From contig NZ_JAIFZO010000002.1 in the NCBI RefSeq assembly GCF_026341275.1, positions 4,556,118-4,620,117 of the forward strand: a stretch of 64,000 bases of DNA. Reading direction: 5' to 3'. The notes beneath the pieces are model-generated. The model was not told the origin of the DNA. It saw only the letters and a program-made list of their open reading frames with translations, and made no database searches. Source of the stretch: Streptomyces ortus. Its GTDB lineage: Bacteria > Actinomycetota > Actinomycetes > Streptomycetales > Streptomycetaceae. How positions within the stretch are numbered: position 1 is the first letter of the stretch; each line of letters opens with the position of its first letter. Of this stretch, positions 1 through 7,539 are shown piece after piece. Both the position numbers and the translations under genes were made by a program.

Positions 1-31
1 GGCACACGGCGAGCGTTCCGCGAGACAGCAA

Positions 32-60
32 AAAGGCCCCGGTCGATGACCTGGGCCTTT
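32..60 (-). terminator. Original terminator of the tRNA-Gly locus
   Basis: The arms aaaggccc (32-39) and gggccttt (53-60) form a hairpin just past the displaced tRNA 3' end on the minus strand. The copy next to the intact tRNA (6284-6310) has the same centre (ggtcnatgacc) but different arms, consistent with one terminator being chromosomal and the other brought in by the element. Confidence 0.6.
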
Positions 61-69
61 GTCGCTCGC

Positions 70-117
70 TGGAGCGGGTGACGAGAATCGAACTCGCACT
101 CTCAGCTTGGGAAGCTG
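70..117. repeat. att direct repeat, left (displaced tRNA-Gly 3' end)
   Basis: This 48-nt stretch is identical to 6316-6363 and ends abruptly on both sides (bases 69 and 118 differ from the right copy). It covers the tRNA from the anticodon stem-loop to CCA on the minus strand. It does not continue into a full tRNA to the right, so it is the half separated from its gene by integration. Confidence 0.85.
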
Positions 118-266
118 CGGTCATTTGCGCTCCCTTTCGGGCGCTGACCTGGGTGAATGTTCGGCCTGTGCTCCTTGCGGGCACACCCGCTTTGACCGTG
201 GTTCCCCGCTGTTCCCCGCTCGTTCTGGTGCGGTAGTGGTGCAGAGCCGCGACGACGGGCAGGCGA

Positions 267-581
267 TCAGTCGTGCACGTGCCATTCATCGAGGCGGATC
301 TTCACCTGGCGGTTATGTTCCGCGTGCCAGATCACTTCACCAGCGACGGTGACACCCAAGGTAGGCAGCTCCATGTGATGAGGCATGGCTGTGATTTCGG
401 CGAGGCCGACTGCATTCGGCACGCCATCAAGGAGGAGGAAGACGCCGAACGGCTGGCGGCCGATGACTCGTCCGCTGACGCGAGATCCGAGGGGGAGGGC
501 GGAGACTGTTGCTGGCCAGCTCTGGTCTACAACATCAGAGGCCGGCACTAGGGAACGGTCCGGCCAACTGAACTCGCGCAT
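267..581 (-). CDS. S1-like RNA-binding domain protein
   Basis: A 104-residue protein whose middle (about residues 32-100) reads like an S1/OB-fold domain: GSRVSGRVIGRQPFGVFLLL followed by a second strand pair and a conserved VKIRLDEW-type end. S1 domains bind RNA. The ATG at 581 is preferred because the domain begins soon after it, but there is no clear ribosome-binding site, and an upstream GTG at 710 would add 43 residues. It is the first gene inside the left end of the integrated element and is probably cargo. Its biological role is unknown. Confidence 0.55.
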   Translation of the reverse strand: MREFSWPDRSLVPASDVVDQSWPATVSALPLGSRVSGRVIGRQPFGVFLLLDGVPNAVGLAEITAMPHHMELPTLGVTVAGEVIWHAEHNRQVKIRLDEWHVHD

Positions 582-972
582 AGGCCAATCATGGTCAGAG
601 CGGTGGACGTTGTCGACTGGAGGTCGCGTCGCCGCACCGCTCGGCCGCACGGGATCAACACGCTTTCCAACTGTGTTGGTGGGGCAGTGGGCGTCGTTTG
701 GGGCGTTCACCTGTGTTCATGTACGGCTGGTCGGGGTGCGGGAGCGGATCTGTGGTCTCGCGTGAACGTCCGCGAACGGTGGTGAATGAGACGGAAACGG
801 AGACGGTGGGGGCCGACCGGTTGCCTGCCCTTGCCCGGGTGGACCTATGTTCCTCCGTCCGGCCCCGGCGGAGGTGGCGGAGTCGTCCTGGATCGACTGG
901 CGGGGAGCGGGGCCAGAGCACCTGGGGCAGGAGACGAGCGGGTGATGGTCCGGTGGCTTCTGGCGAGAGGGC
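582..972. other. No supported gene between the S1-like and GNAT-like genes
   Basis: The frames here give only Arg/Gly/Ser-rich translations without recognisable motifs. The stretch may hold the promoter of the S1-like gene. The phrase gacggaaacggagacggtg (789-807) is a short internal repeat. Nothing else is supported. Confidence 0.4.
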
Positions 973-1557
973 TCACAGCGCTCGGCGTGGTTCCACGTAA
1001 TGACATCTTTCCCGCCGGGTGTAGCCCCCGGGAACATCCACGCTGACGAAATCCCAGAAGGGCTCGGACTCGCGGAAGTGTCCGCCACCTGTGTGCCACT
1101 GAAACCCGGGATAGGCTCGGCGTAGAGACCGGAGAGCGGCCGAGGCCAGGCCGCAGCGCTTGTAGCCGTCGTAGGTGTAGGGCGATTCGACCCAGCCGAT
1201 CTTGCACTGATCGCACACCACATACTCGACTTCGAAAGCCAGGTCGGATCTGTAGTAGGCCGCTCGGATGCGCCAGCCTGTCCGCTCATAGTGCTCGGCG
1301 GGCCGGTCGACCCAGGGTTTTGGTGGTGTGGCGGACCCGTCGAAGCGGTACGACTTGGGGAATGCCCATCGACGGAGTCGGTCACGCCAGGTCGGCTTGT
1401 CCGGCCACTCCCGCACCCACTGCACATCGTCAGCGAACTGCGCCACGACGGAGGCCACCGCTTCATTTTCTGCCACCAACTCCTCTTCTGTCTCATCAGG
1501 CGTCCGCGTCGTCCGAAGCTGTCCGTGCGTCTGACGGGGGGCGAACGCGTACGCCAT
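973..1557 (-). CDS. GNAT-like hypothetical protein
   Basis: A 194-residue protein with an acidic/charged N-terminal third and a C-terminal block containing CDQCKIGWVE, YKRCGLASAALRSL and a GGHFRESEPFW...VPGGY segment. The RCGLASAAL stretch resembles the acetyl-CoA-binding loop of GNAT acetyltransferases, and the CxxC could bind a metal. I recall similar proteins from Streptomyces integrative elements, but this was not checked. The ATG at 1557 has no strong Shine-Dalgarno sequence, so the first residues are uncertain. Substrate unknown. Confidence 0.6.
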   Translation of the reverse strand: MAYAFAPRQTHGQLRTTRTPDETEEELVAENEAVASVVAQFADDVQWVREWPDKPTWRDRLRRWAFPKSYRFDGSATPPKPWVDRPAEHYERTGWRIRAAYYRSDLAFEVEYVVCDQCKIGWVESPYTYDGYKRCGLASAALRSLRRAYPGFQWHTGGGHFRESEPFWDFVSVDVPGGYTRRERCHYVEPRRAL

Positions 1558-1828
1558 GTCGGATGTACGGGCTTCGGCCGGCGATGCGCCGATGCATGCG
1601 ATCGATCTTCACGCTGCCGGATCCTGGCCGCCGCACGGGCGCCGGAGCATAGGACCAGTTCGGTGCGTCAGGCAGTGGCGCCTTCAGTACCTCCTCCCCT
1701 ATCCCGTGATTGACGCCCTGGCACCCGCAGCCGCACAGCGAGCCTGGTGATGCCGGCGCGCAGTTGGCTGAGCTACAGAGCAGTGTGCCGTCGTCGTCCG
1801 GATGCAGACACAGTCCAGGCAGCGTCAC
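1496..1828 (-). CDS. Possible Cys-rich small protein
   Basis: A 110-residue reading frame with several Cys near the N-terminus, including CGCGCQGVNHG, a pattern reminiscent of short zinc-binding actinobacterial proteins. Against it: the C-terminal part overlaps the GNAT-like gene by 62 nt in another frame, the end is Arg/Pro-rich, and the start is a GTG without a strong ribosome-binding site. It could be a real gene, a degraded gene or chance. The rest of 1829-1963 shows no gene. Confidence 0.3.
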   Translation of the reverse strand: MTLPGLCLHPDDDGTLLCSSANCAPASPGSLCGCGCQGVNHGIGEEVLKAPLPDAPNWSYAPAPVRRPGSGSVKIDRMHRRIAGRSPYIRHGVRVRPPSDARTASDDADA

Positions 1829-1963
1829 CTGTGAGCCGCCGCAGTCGCGGCCGAGGTTCTTACGTGTGGTGCCGCAGACAACTTCGCTACTACGCCCCTC
1901 TTACACCGAAGTCGGGAGGTACCGTTGCGTCCCTGTCTACCCGCCGCCGAGGAGGCACAGCCA

Positions 1964-3076
1964 ATGGGCATTCTTGAAGAAGTTGAAAGTAGCCGTCAGA
2001 ATATTCGATCAGACGGCTACACGATGTCGATCGGTGAAGTAATAAACCTTTATCGCGACAAAGAAATCCAAATCAGGCCCGAGTATCAAAGGCTGTTCCG
2101 ATGGCCTATCGAGAAGCAGTCTCGTCTGATCGAATCAATTTTGTTGGACATTCCACTCCCCACTATCTTCGTCGCGCAGCGAGAAGACGGCGTGTGGGAG
2201 GTTGTTGACGGACTTCAGCGACTATCAACGATCCTGTCATTTATGGGGGAGCTTCGAGACGAAGGTACGGGCGAGATTTACCCGCCGAGCAAGCTAACCA
2301 AGACCAAGTATCTGCCCTCCCTGGAAGGGATGACCTTCGCAACCGACGCGCCACACTTCTCCCCTGAGCTGAAAATCCACTTCAAGCGAGCGCGCCTGGA
2401 TTTCAGGATTCTGCTGCGTGAATCTGACGACCGCGTCAAATATGAACTCTTCGACAGATTGAACAGCGGTGGCGTCCCGACTTCTCCGCAAGAGGTCAGG
2501 ACCGCTCAATTGTTGATGATAAATTCTAGCTTCTTCGAATGGCTGGATCGCCTGCGCTCAGAAGGGCCCTTTTTGGAGTGCACCCCGCTCACTGGTAGGC
2601 AGATCTCCGAACAGTACGACTTGGAGCTCGCAACTCGATTCTTTGTCCTGCGAAACGCCACCTCGTCACAGCTAAAGGGCTTCGCCGACATGGACACTTT
2701 CCTTTCGGATCAGGTTCTAGAAATGGCTGTTTCTCCAGACTTCAACTCCGCGGAGCAGCAAGTAGTTTTTGAGAACGTATTCGAGGTGCTTTCCTCGTTC
2801 GGTCCAGATATTTTCCGGCGTTACGACGTCCGAAAGGAGCGGCCTTCAGGGGCGTTTAGTGTATCCGCTTTTGAAGCGGTGACTCTCGGTGTTGCTCAGA
2901 ATATCGATGGCTGGAAAGCCTTGGAGCGTAGCGCCCAGGAAGCCTTGCTACGCGCTAAGCTCTCTGAACTTTGGAACGACGAGCAGTTCCGGAAGTACTC
3001 GGGCGCTGGCGTGCGTGCTACATCGCGCGTGCCGATGATGGGCCCTGTGGGTGGTCGAATCTTTGTGGCGAGTTGA
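1964..3076 (+). CDS. DUF262 (GmrSD-like N-domain) protein, probable defence component
   Basis: A 370-residue protein starting at an ATG with an ideal GGAGG eight bases upstream. The N-terminal third is a DUF262 domain: an IRPEYQR segment (residues 37-43), FRWPIEKQSRLIESILL, and the signature VVDGLQRLST (80-89), the ParB/Srx-like nucleotide-binding and nuclease fold found in GmrSD type IV restriction enzymes and other anti-phage systems. The DUF1524/HNH partner domain of GmrS/GmrD is not present in this chain. It is followed two bases later by a HEPN gene, so the two are surely co-transcribed. AT-richer than the flanks. Likely role: sensing or acting on foreign DNA together with the HEPN partner (inference). 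Confidence 0.8.
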   Translation: MGILEEVESSRQNIRSDGYTMSIGEVINLYRDKEIQIRPEYQRLFRWPIEKQSRLIESILLDIPLPTIFVAQREDGVWEVVDGLQRLSTILSFMGELRDEGTGEIYPPSKLTKTKYLPSLEGMTFATDAPHFSPELKIHFKRARLDFRILLRESDDRVKYELFDRLNSGGVPTSPQEVRTAQLLMINSSFFEWLDRLRSEGPFLECTPLTGRQISEQYDLELATRFFVLRNATSSQLKGFADMDTFLSDQVLEMAVSPDFNSAEQQVVFENVFEVLSSFGPDIFRRYDVRKERPSGAFSVSAFEAVTLGVAQNIDGWKALERSAQEALLRAKLSELWNDEQFRKYSGAGVRATSRVPMMGPVGGRIFVAS

Positions 3077-3078
3077 CG

Positions 3079-3729
3079 ATGACCACCATCCGCACGATTG
3101 ATCATCTTGAGTCGTCGTTGACGGAAGACCTCAAATGGCGGACCCACGAGATGCAGCTTTGGGAGCAGGTTGCTTCATCATGTCGGGCCCATCAGGTCGC
3201 CGGGGTACTCCGCGGGGGCCTGGCCCTTGTCTACGCTCACTGGGAGGGCTACGTAAAAGAGGGCGCTCGCGCCTATCTTGAGTACATAAGCAGAAAAGGA
3301 CTCAAGGTGAACGAATTGCGGTCCGAGATCGCAGCCGTTGCTCTTAGGGCGCAGCTAGGTCGGGGCGAGGCCTCGAAAAACTCTTCCGCGCATACGGCGA
3401 TTGTCGATTTGCTAAGGGAGGCCGACACTCTACCCGCTAACCTTCCTTATGTTTCTTCAACGATTCGCACCCGATCGAACTTGAAGTTTGAGGTTTTCGC
3501 GGACATCATGCATTCAATCGGCTGCGACGCAAGCCGTCACGAGATTTATCAGTCCACGATCGACAAGCGCTTGCTGAGGCATCGTAATGATATCGCGCAC
3601 GGCCGCGAGGAATACGTCAGCCTGTCCGACTGGATCGACATCAGGGATCGCGTATTGGTGATCTTGAAAGACGTGAGAAGTCAGATTTCAAATGCCGCAG
3701 CGAACGAGGAATACCGGCGAAAAGCCTGA
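3079..3729 (+). CDS. MAE_28990/MAE_18760-type HEPN protein, candidate RNase
   Basis: A 216-residue mostly helical protein with a C-terminal R-x4-H motif, RNDIAHG (Arg169, His174), the catalytic signature of HEPN ribonucleases. The N-terminal helices (LVYAHWEGYVKEGARAYLEY) match the MAE_28990/MAE_18760-like HEPN group that I recall being linked to DUF262 genes. The start ATG lies two bases after the DUF262 stop, so translation is probably coupled. Likely role: toxic RNA cleavage released or directed by the DUF262 protein on phage infection. This is inferred from family and operon, not shown. Low GC marks it as acquired. Confidence 0.78.
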   Translation: MTTIRTIDHLESSLTEDLKWRTHEMQLWEQVASSCRAHQVAGVLRGGLALVYAHWEGYVKEGARAYLEYISRKGLKVNELRSEIAAVALRAQLGRGEASKNSSAHTAIVDLLREADTLPANLPYVSSTIRTRSNLKFEVFADIMHSIGCDASRHEIYQSTIDKRLLRHRNDIAHGREEYVSLSDWIDIRDRVLVILKDVRSQISNAAANEEYRRKA

Positions 3730-3742
3730 GAAGAGAATGCGA

Positions 3743-3910
3743 GGTCGGTGGAGCGGCTTTGGGGTGGCGCTGCTTTGGCGCGAGTGATCATGGCCCCGTA
3801 AGCTTCCGGCGCGTCGGGCAGTCTGTGGACCTGCCCGGTAAAGCACGACGTTGGGGCCATGATCTTCGAGGCTCGCGCCAAAGTGGCTCCGTAAAGCCGT
3901 GGAGCCGACC
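3743..3910. repeat. Long inverted repeat / structured element downstream of the HEPN gene
   Basis: Nested inverted repeats span 168 bp. Outer arms 3743-3760 and 3893-3910 pair at 13 of 18 positions. Arms 3773-3784 / 3872-3883 (ctttggcgcgag) and 3786-3797 / 3853-3864 (gatcatggcccc) are perfect 12-mers. An apical hairpin 3815-3821 / 3831-3837 (cgggcag) sits inside. As RNA or single-stranded DNA this folds into one long rod. Possible roles: terminator, structured RNA, replication or transfer site of the element, or a MITE. Confidence 0.7.
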
Positions 3911-4014
3911 GCCCCAGCCACGACGTACCCCTTTCTTTGGCATCAGGCGGCTGCATGCTCTGAGCGCGGCACGGGGCGCCGGTCGGGCTGGAGCGGGGCG
4001 GAGACAGGAGCGCA

Positions 4015-4035
4015 GGCCCGGCTGGGGGCCGGGCC
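4015..4035. terminator. Hairpin, GGCCCGGC arms
   Basis: The arms ggcccggc (4015-4022) and gccgggcc (4028-4035) form a perfect 8-bp stem with a 5-nt loop. It lies in the gene-free stretch after the long inverted repeat and could end transcription from the DUF262-HEPN operon. No T-run follows, which is normal in Streptomyces. Confidence 0.45.
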
Positions 4036-4086
4036 GCGCGCGGGGAGCGGAGCGAGCCGCACTTGAACTAGTAGAGAGAGTTGTAA

Positions 4087-4138
4087 CTCAGTTGGTCTGA
4101 TTGCCGTGCCTTGCGGCGGTGGCTTACAGACCACTGAG
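4087..4138. repeat. Imperfect inverted repeat upstream of the two-TM gene
   Basis: The arms ctcagttggtctg (4087-4099) and cagaccactgag (4127-4138) pair at 12 positions with one bulge, and a GC-rich inner hairpin lies between. The left arm resembles a tRNA D-arm, but no tRNA can be completed. It may be a regulatory or terminator structure. With 3743-3910 and 4015-4035 it makes 3730-4365 a 636-nt gene-free but highly structured region. Confidence 0.4.
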
Positions 4139-4365
4139 CTGAGGTGCTGTGGCACGACCCAACGGGCCGTTGAAGCCATCCATCACTGTTGACCAGCGTG
4201 GTGAGGCGGGGTCGGAGCTGCGGCGGACATGCTGAAGGAGTCGTAGATGCGCTGAAGTGTCACAGTTCGTCAACGCTAGTGCCATACGGCATCTGCGAAC
4301 TGGCTGCGATCTGCTTGGGTTGTTCAGGCGAGTGCCTGACGATTGCTTTAGGGAGTCGGAGCATC

Positions 4366-5106
4366 ATGAATTTAGCGCAATGGGCGACTCTCCTTGTTGC
4401 TATGGGGGCGGTAATCGCAACGCTCGCCGGATTGGTGAAGCAGCGGATGATGCTGGTCCGCGTCAGCGCATCGCTTCTCGCTCTTGCCCTCGTTGTTGCT
4501 TTGGTCAGTATCATCTTCGAAACGGAAGATGGTGGTGCACAAGCATCGGATGCTCGGCCTATCGAGAGCAATCCTCTGGCGCCGACCACCTCGACGACAT
4601 CTCCGCCCGCCTCTCCATCACAACCCGCACCTGAAGTGCCGTCCTCACAGGAAGCGGAGCCCAGCTCGGCAGACACAGCATCGTCGCAGGTGGAAACGCC
4701 TTCGCAAGCGGTGACCTCATGGACTGTTAGTCCGATCCTGTTGGGTCATGAGGGGGTGGATTTTGATGCTAAGCCAGCTGCTCGAAACGAGGAATACGTT
4801 GATCTTAGGGCGAGACGACGTGAGGGGCAGGCTGTAATAATTAGCATTGCCTACGGAGACCAGAAATTGGTTTCATTTACTGGTACGCCATCGCTGGCGA
4901 ATTGTCGTGCAGCTTTCGACGAAGCGCAAGCTACGGACGAAGACCTGCCGGCCGGTGTTGGGGATTCTTTCTGTATCGCCACCGATTACCAGCAAGTGGG
5001 ATACATTAAGATTACTGAAACTCGACCATCTGACAGTTATCAAAAGTCGCAAGTCAGATTGGTTGGCACCATGTGGCACGACCCCGGTACCTACGACGCG
5101 GATTGA
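4366..5106 (+). CDS. Two-TM membrane protein with Ser/Thr/Pro linker, unknown function
   Basis: A 246-residue protein. The ATG at 4366 is chosen because it directly precedes the first hydrophobic helix (AQWATLLVAMGAVIATLAGL) and has gggag ten bases upstream; a longer frame exists upstream but lacks sense. A second helix (SLLALALVVALVSIIF) follows after a short basic loop, then about 60 residues rich in Ser, Thr and Pro, then a compact C-terminal domain with two Cys that is probably outside the cell. I do not recognise the family. It is AT-rich like the DUF262-HEPN pair and is cargo of the island. Its 3' end runs into the integrase reading frame. Confidence 0.65.
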   Translation: MNLAQWATLLVAMGAVIATLAGLVKQRMMLVRVSASLLALALVVALVSIIFETEDGGAQASDARPIESNPLAPTTSTTSPPASPSQPAPEVPSSQEAEPSSADTASSQVETPSQAVTSWTVSPILLGHEGVDFDAKPAARNEEYVDLRARRREGQAVIISIAYGDQKLVSFTGTPSLANCRAAFDEAQATDEDLPAGVGDSFCIATDYQQVGYIKITETRPSDSYQKSQVRLVGTMWHDPGTYDAD

Positions 5107-6226
5107 ACGCACGGAGTACTCAGAGCTGCCACAAAGGGGCTGGCCCGACGGTGAGCGCATTCGCGCTGACGAGACCTTCGAGACGAAGAAGGATGCAGAG
5201 GTCTGGCTGTCCCAGGTTGAGGCAGATCTCAGCCGCGGGGACTGGCGTGCTCCGGACGTAGGGGCAGTCAACTTCCGGATCTACGCAGAGAAGTGGGTCG
5301 AGGAGCGGGAGCTGGCCGTTCGCACCGTTGACCTGTACAAGCACCTGTTGCGGCTCCACATTCTTCCGGCATTCGGCACGCTCGACCTGGACGAGATCAC
5401 CGCTCCTCGTGTCCGTGAATGGCGGGCTGAGCGGCTTCGCACCACCAAGGCCAAAACCACCGTTGCCAAGGCGTACCGCCTCCTCAAGGGCATCTTCGAG
5501 ACGGCCGTTGATGACGACCTGGTGAGCCGCAATCCGTGCCGGATCAAAGGCGCGGGCAAGGAGTCTGCCGCTGAGCGGCGTATCGCCACTGTTGCCCAGG
5601 TCGACGCTCTCGCCGACTCGATCGGTATCCGCTGGAGGCTCATGGTCTACCTCGGCGCGTACGGTCCCATGCGACCCGAGGAACTGGCTGGTCTGCGCCG
5701 GCGGGATGTCGACCTCGACAACCTGGTGATCAGCGTCCGTGTCGCCGAGCCGGAGCGGACCAACGGCAAGCGTGCTCCCGGTGAGACCAAGTCTGACGCG
5801 GGTGTCCGGGCCGTCGTCCTCCCGGCCTTCCTCCGGAAGGAGGCGAGGCAGCATCTTGCCTGGTTCGCCGAGAAGGGGCCTGACGGCCTGATCTTTGTCG
5901 GGGAGAAAGGGGCACCCTTTCGGCGTACGTCTTTCGGTCGGAAGTGGCGCCGGGCCCGTGCCGCCGCCGGCCTTCCGGACGGCTTCCGCTTCTACGACCT
6001 TCGTCACACCGGCCACACCCTCTCGACCCGCTCGGGCGCCACCCTCAAGGACACGATGGTCCGGGCCGGACAGTCCTCGGAGAAGGCCGCACTGATCTAC
6101 CAGCACTCCGACGAGGAGCGGCAGCGCGACGTGGCGGCCGGGCTCGACGACATGGTCCGGGCCGAGCGCTCGAAGCACCACAGCGGGGACCGTGCGCACC
6201 ACTCGGAGGAGCCCACCGGCAGCTAG
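5063..6226 (+). CDS. Tyrosine recombinase / integrase, N-terminus eroded
   Basis: The body is a typical actinobacterial site-specific integrase: an SAM-like core-binding region (AVRTVDLYKHLLRLHILPAF) and a catalytic domain with the first Arg in GPMRPEELAGL, the DLRHTGHTL box and the nucleophile Tyr in ALIYQHSD. It should catalyse integration at the tRNA-Gly site, next to which it lies. Homology only begins around PDGERIRADETF; the preceding arm-binding residues are missing, and the frame upstream overlaps the membrane gene and looks random. A TTG at 5063 gives 387 residues; an in-frame ATG exists at 4847. It is probably a 5'-truncated or inactive gene. Confidence 0.8.
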   Translation: MAPCGTTPVPTTRIERTEYSELPQRGWPDGERIRADETFETKKDAEVWLSQVEADLSRGDWRAPDVGAVNFRIYAEKWVEERELAVRTVDLYKHLLRLHILPAFGTLDLDEITAPRVREWRAERLRTTKAKTTVAKAYRLLKGIFETAVDDDLVSRNPCRIKGAGKESAAERRIATVAQVDALADSIGIRWRLMVYLGAYGPMRPEELAGLRRRDVDLDNLVISVRVAEPERTNGKRAPGETKSDAGVRAVVLPAFLRKEARQHLAWFAEKGPDGLIFVGEKGAPFRRTSFGRKWRRARAAAGLPDGFRFYDLRHTGHTLSTRSGATLKDTMVRAGQSSEKAALIYQHSDEERQRDVAAGLDDMVRAERSKHHSGDRAHHSEEPTGS

Positions 6227-6283
6227 CCACGCCTTGTGGTGCGGATGTGGTGCGCGCCCCGCTCACCGGTCTAGACAACAAGA

Positions 6284-6310
6284 AACCCCCGGGTCAATGA
6301 CCTGGGGGTT
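6284..6310 (-). terminator. Terminator of tRNA-Gly
   Basis: The arms aaccccc (6284-6290) and gggggtt (6304-6310) enclose ggtca/tgacc, forming a near-continuous hairpin immediately past the tRNA 3' end on the minus strand. It also faces the end of the integrase gene and may serve both. Confidence 0.6.
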
Positions 6311-6315
6311 CTGCG

Positions 6316-6363
6316 TGGAGCGGGTGACGAGAATCGAACTCGCACTCTCAGCTTGGGAAGCTG
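6316..6363. repeat. att direct repeat, right (inside tRNA-Gly)
   Basis: Identical to 70-117. It covers the anticodon loop to the CCA end of the intact tRNA gene, which is the usual crossover region for tyrosine integrases that use tRNA genes. Confidence 0.85.
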
Positions 6364-6389
6364 ATGTTCTACCACTAAACTACACCCGC
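6316..6389 (-). tRNA. tRNA-Gly (anticodon CCC)
   Basis: Read on the minus strand, this 74-nt gene has a GCGGGTG/CACCCGC acceptor stem, a D-arm (GTTTAGTGGTAGAAC), an anticodon stem TCAGC/GCTGA around loop TTCCCAA, a T-arm with TTCGATT, and encoded CCA. The loop places CCC as anticodon, decoding GGG. Its 3' 48 nt are the attachment site of the element on the left and were restored by the incoming element. Confidence 0.93.
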
Positions 6390-6662
6390 GTGAGACGCCG
6401 GATTTATGTCGTTCGTGCCGGTGTCGGAAACGCGGATTCACCATACCTCATGCCAGGCCCCCGGTGCTGAAGCCGTGGGGTCCAGGGGTGTTTCGGGGGG
6501 TGGACGGGGCTGCGATGCGCGGGAGTTGAGGCGTACGGTGGAGGAGCTGGAGAGGGGGCGGGTGGGATCGGAGTGCCGCCTGGAAGGCCGTCCCTTTCAT
6601 CCCGTAATGTGGCTTCCTCTTCAGTCAGACGCGGCTCGTGGGGAAGGGACTCTGAGGACTTG

Positions 6663-6824
6663 ATGGAACGCAGCACCGTCGTCCGTTGTGCCGAGGGGCA
6701 CGTATTCAGCACCGCATCACTTCCGATGCAGCAGGCCGAGCGGCTCGGTCCTGGCCGGCTGATCCGTTGTCCCCGCTGCACCCGGCTCCGCAACGTCGTA
6801 CCGGTGGAGTTCGAGAAGCGCTGA
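6663..6824 (+). CDS. Small CxxC zinc-ribbon-like protein
   Basis: A 53-residue protein with an N-terminal CAEGH and a C-terminal CPRC pair, enough for one zinc site (Cys/His plus Cys/Cys). It has no membrane segment. The ATG at 6663 follows ggggaagggactctgaggacttg; an earlier start is possible but adds non-conserved residues. I recall similar small proteins near dcd in Streptomyces but cannot confirm this. Function unknown. Confidence 0.6.
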   Translation: MERSTVVRCAEGHVFSTASLPMQQAERLGPGRLIRCPRCTRLRNVVPVEFEKR

Positions 6825-6868
6825 GCGGTCGGCAGACAGCAGTGCCGGCAGCGGTCAGTAGTTCAGGA

Positions 6869-6914
6869 GCCCGGGGGCCCGCCACGATCACCGGATTGTG
6901 GCGGGCCCCCGGGC
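6869..6914. terminator. Strong 17-bp hairpin terminator
   Basis: The perfect arms gcccgggggcccgccac (6869-6885) and gtggcgggcccccgggc (6898-6914) have a 12-nt loop. They lie between the small zinc protein and the dcd start at 6933. Confidence 0.8.
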
Positions 6915-6932
6915 TCTGCGTATCCTCGGGGC

Positions 6933-7508
6933 GTGCTTCTCTCTGACAAGGACATCCGGGCCGAGATCGACGCCGGGCGTGTACGGATCGACCCCTACGA
7001 CGAATCCATGGTGCAGCCCTCCAGCATCGATGTGCGGCTCGACCGCTACTTCCGGGTGTTCGAGAACCACCGTTACCCCCACATCGACCCCTCCGTCGAG
7101 CAGGCGGATCTGACGCGGCTCGTCGAGCCCGAGGGGGACGAGCCGTTCATCCTGCACCCCGGGGAGTTCGTGCTGGCGAGCACGTACGAGGTCATCTCAC
7201 TTCCCGACGACCTCGCCTCGCGGCTCGAGGGCAAGAGCTCGCTCGGGCGGCTCGGGCTCGTCACCCACTCCACCGCCGGGTTCATCGACCCCGGGTTCTC
7301 CGGGCATGTGACCCTCGAACTGTCCAACCTCGCCACCCTGCCCATCAAACTCTGGCCGGGGATGAAGATCGGGCAGCTGTGCATGTTCCAGCTCAGCTCG
7401 TCGGCCGAGTTCCCGTACGGCAGCGACCGGTACGGGTCCCGCTACCAGGGGCAGCGCGGCCCGACCGCCTCCCGCTCCTTCCTCAACTTCCATCGGACCC
7501 AGGTGTGA
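6933..7508 (+). CDS. dcd: dCTP deaminase
   Basis: A 191-residue protein, the full length expected for the family. It converts dCTP to dUTP in pyrimidine deoxynucleotide synthesis, in the cytosol. Landmarks are the N-terminal LLSDKDIRAEI, VQPSSIDVRL, the GKSSLGRLGL phosphate-binding segment, TAGFIDPGFSGHVTLEL with the catalytic Glu, and the C-terminal YGSRYQGQ. It starts at GTG (6933) very close to the strong hairpin at 6869-6914, so its promoter must lie near or inside that structure or the transcript is very short-leadered. The next gene follows 31 nt downstream. Confidence 0.95.
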   Translation: MLLSDKDIRAEIDAGRVRIDPYDESMVQPSSIDVRLDRYFRVFENHRYPHIDPSVEQADLTRLVEPEGDEPFILHPGEFVLASTYEVISLPDDLASRLEGKSSLGRLGLVTHSTAGFIDPGFSGHVTLELSNLATLPIKLWPGMKIGQLCMFQLSSSAEFPYGSDRYGSRYQGQRGPTASRSFLNFHRTQV

Positions 7509-7539
7509 GCGGCGACGAGGGGAGCGGGGAGGGGAGAGC

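Larger units (their letters stand above)
70..6363. mobile_element. tRNA-Gly integrative element (about 6.3 kb)
   Basis: A perfect 48-bp direct repeat (70-117 and 6316-6363) bounds this segment. The right copy is the 3' part of an intact tRNA-Gly gene; the left copy is the displaced original 3' end, still followed by its own terminator (32-60). A tyrosine integrase gene lies next to the right end, as is usual for actinobacterial integrative elements. Cargo comprises S1-like and GNAT-like genes, a DUF262-HEPN pair and a two-TM protein. The DUF262, HEPN and two-TM genes are visibly poorer in GC than the flanks, which suggests acquired DNA. No replication, transfer or excisionase gene is recognisable, so it is likely a remnant or satellite-type island. 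Confidence 0.82.

Noticed and set aside
3759..4100. A frame of 113 codons in the structured region after the HEPN gene
   Set aside because: Its translation is Arg/Gly-rich without motifs, it has no ribosome-binding site and it crosses the inverted repeats.
4081..4145. A tRNA-like sequence (actcagttggt)
   Set aside because: Only a D-arm-like phrase is present; acceptor and T-arm cannot be formed. Treated as an inverted repeat.
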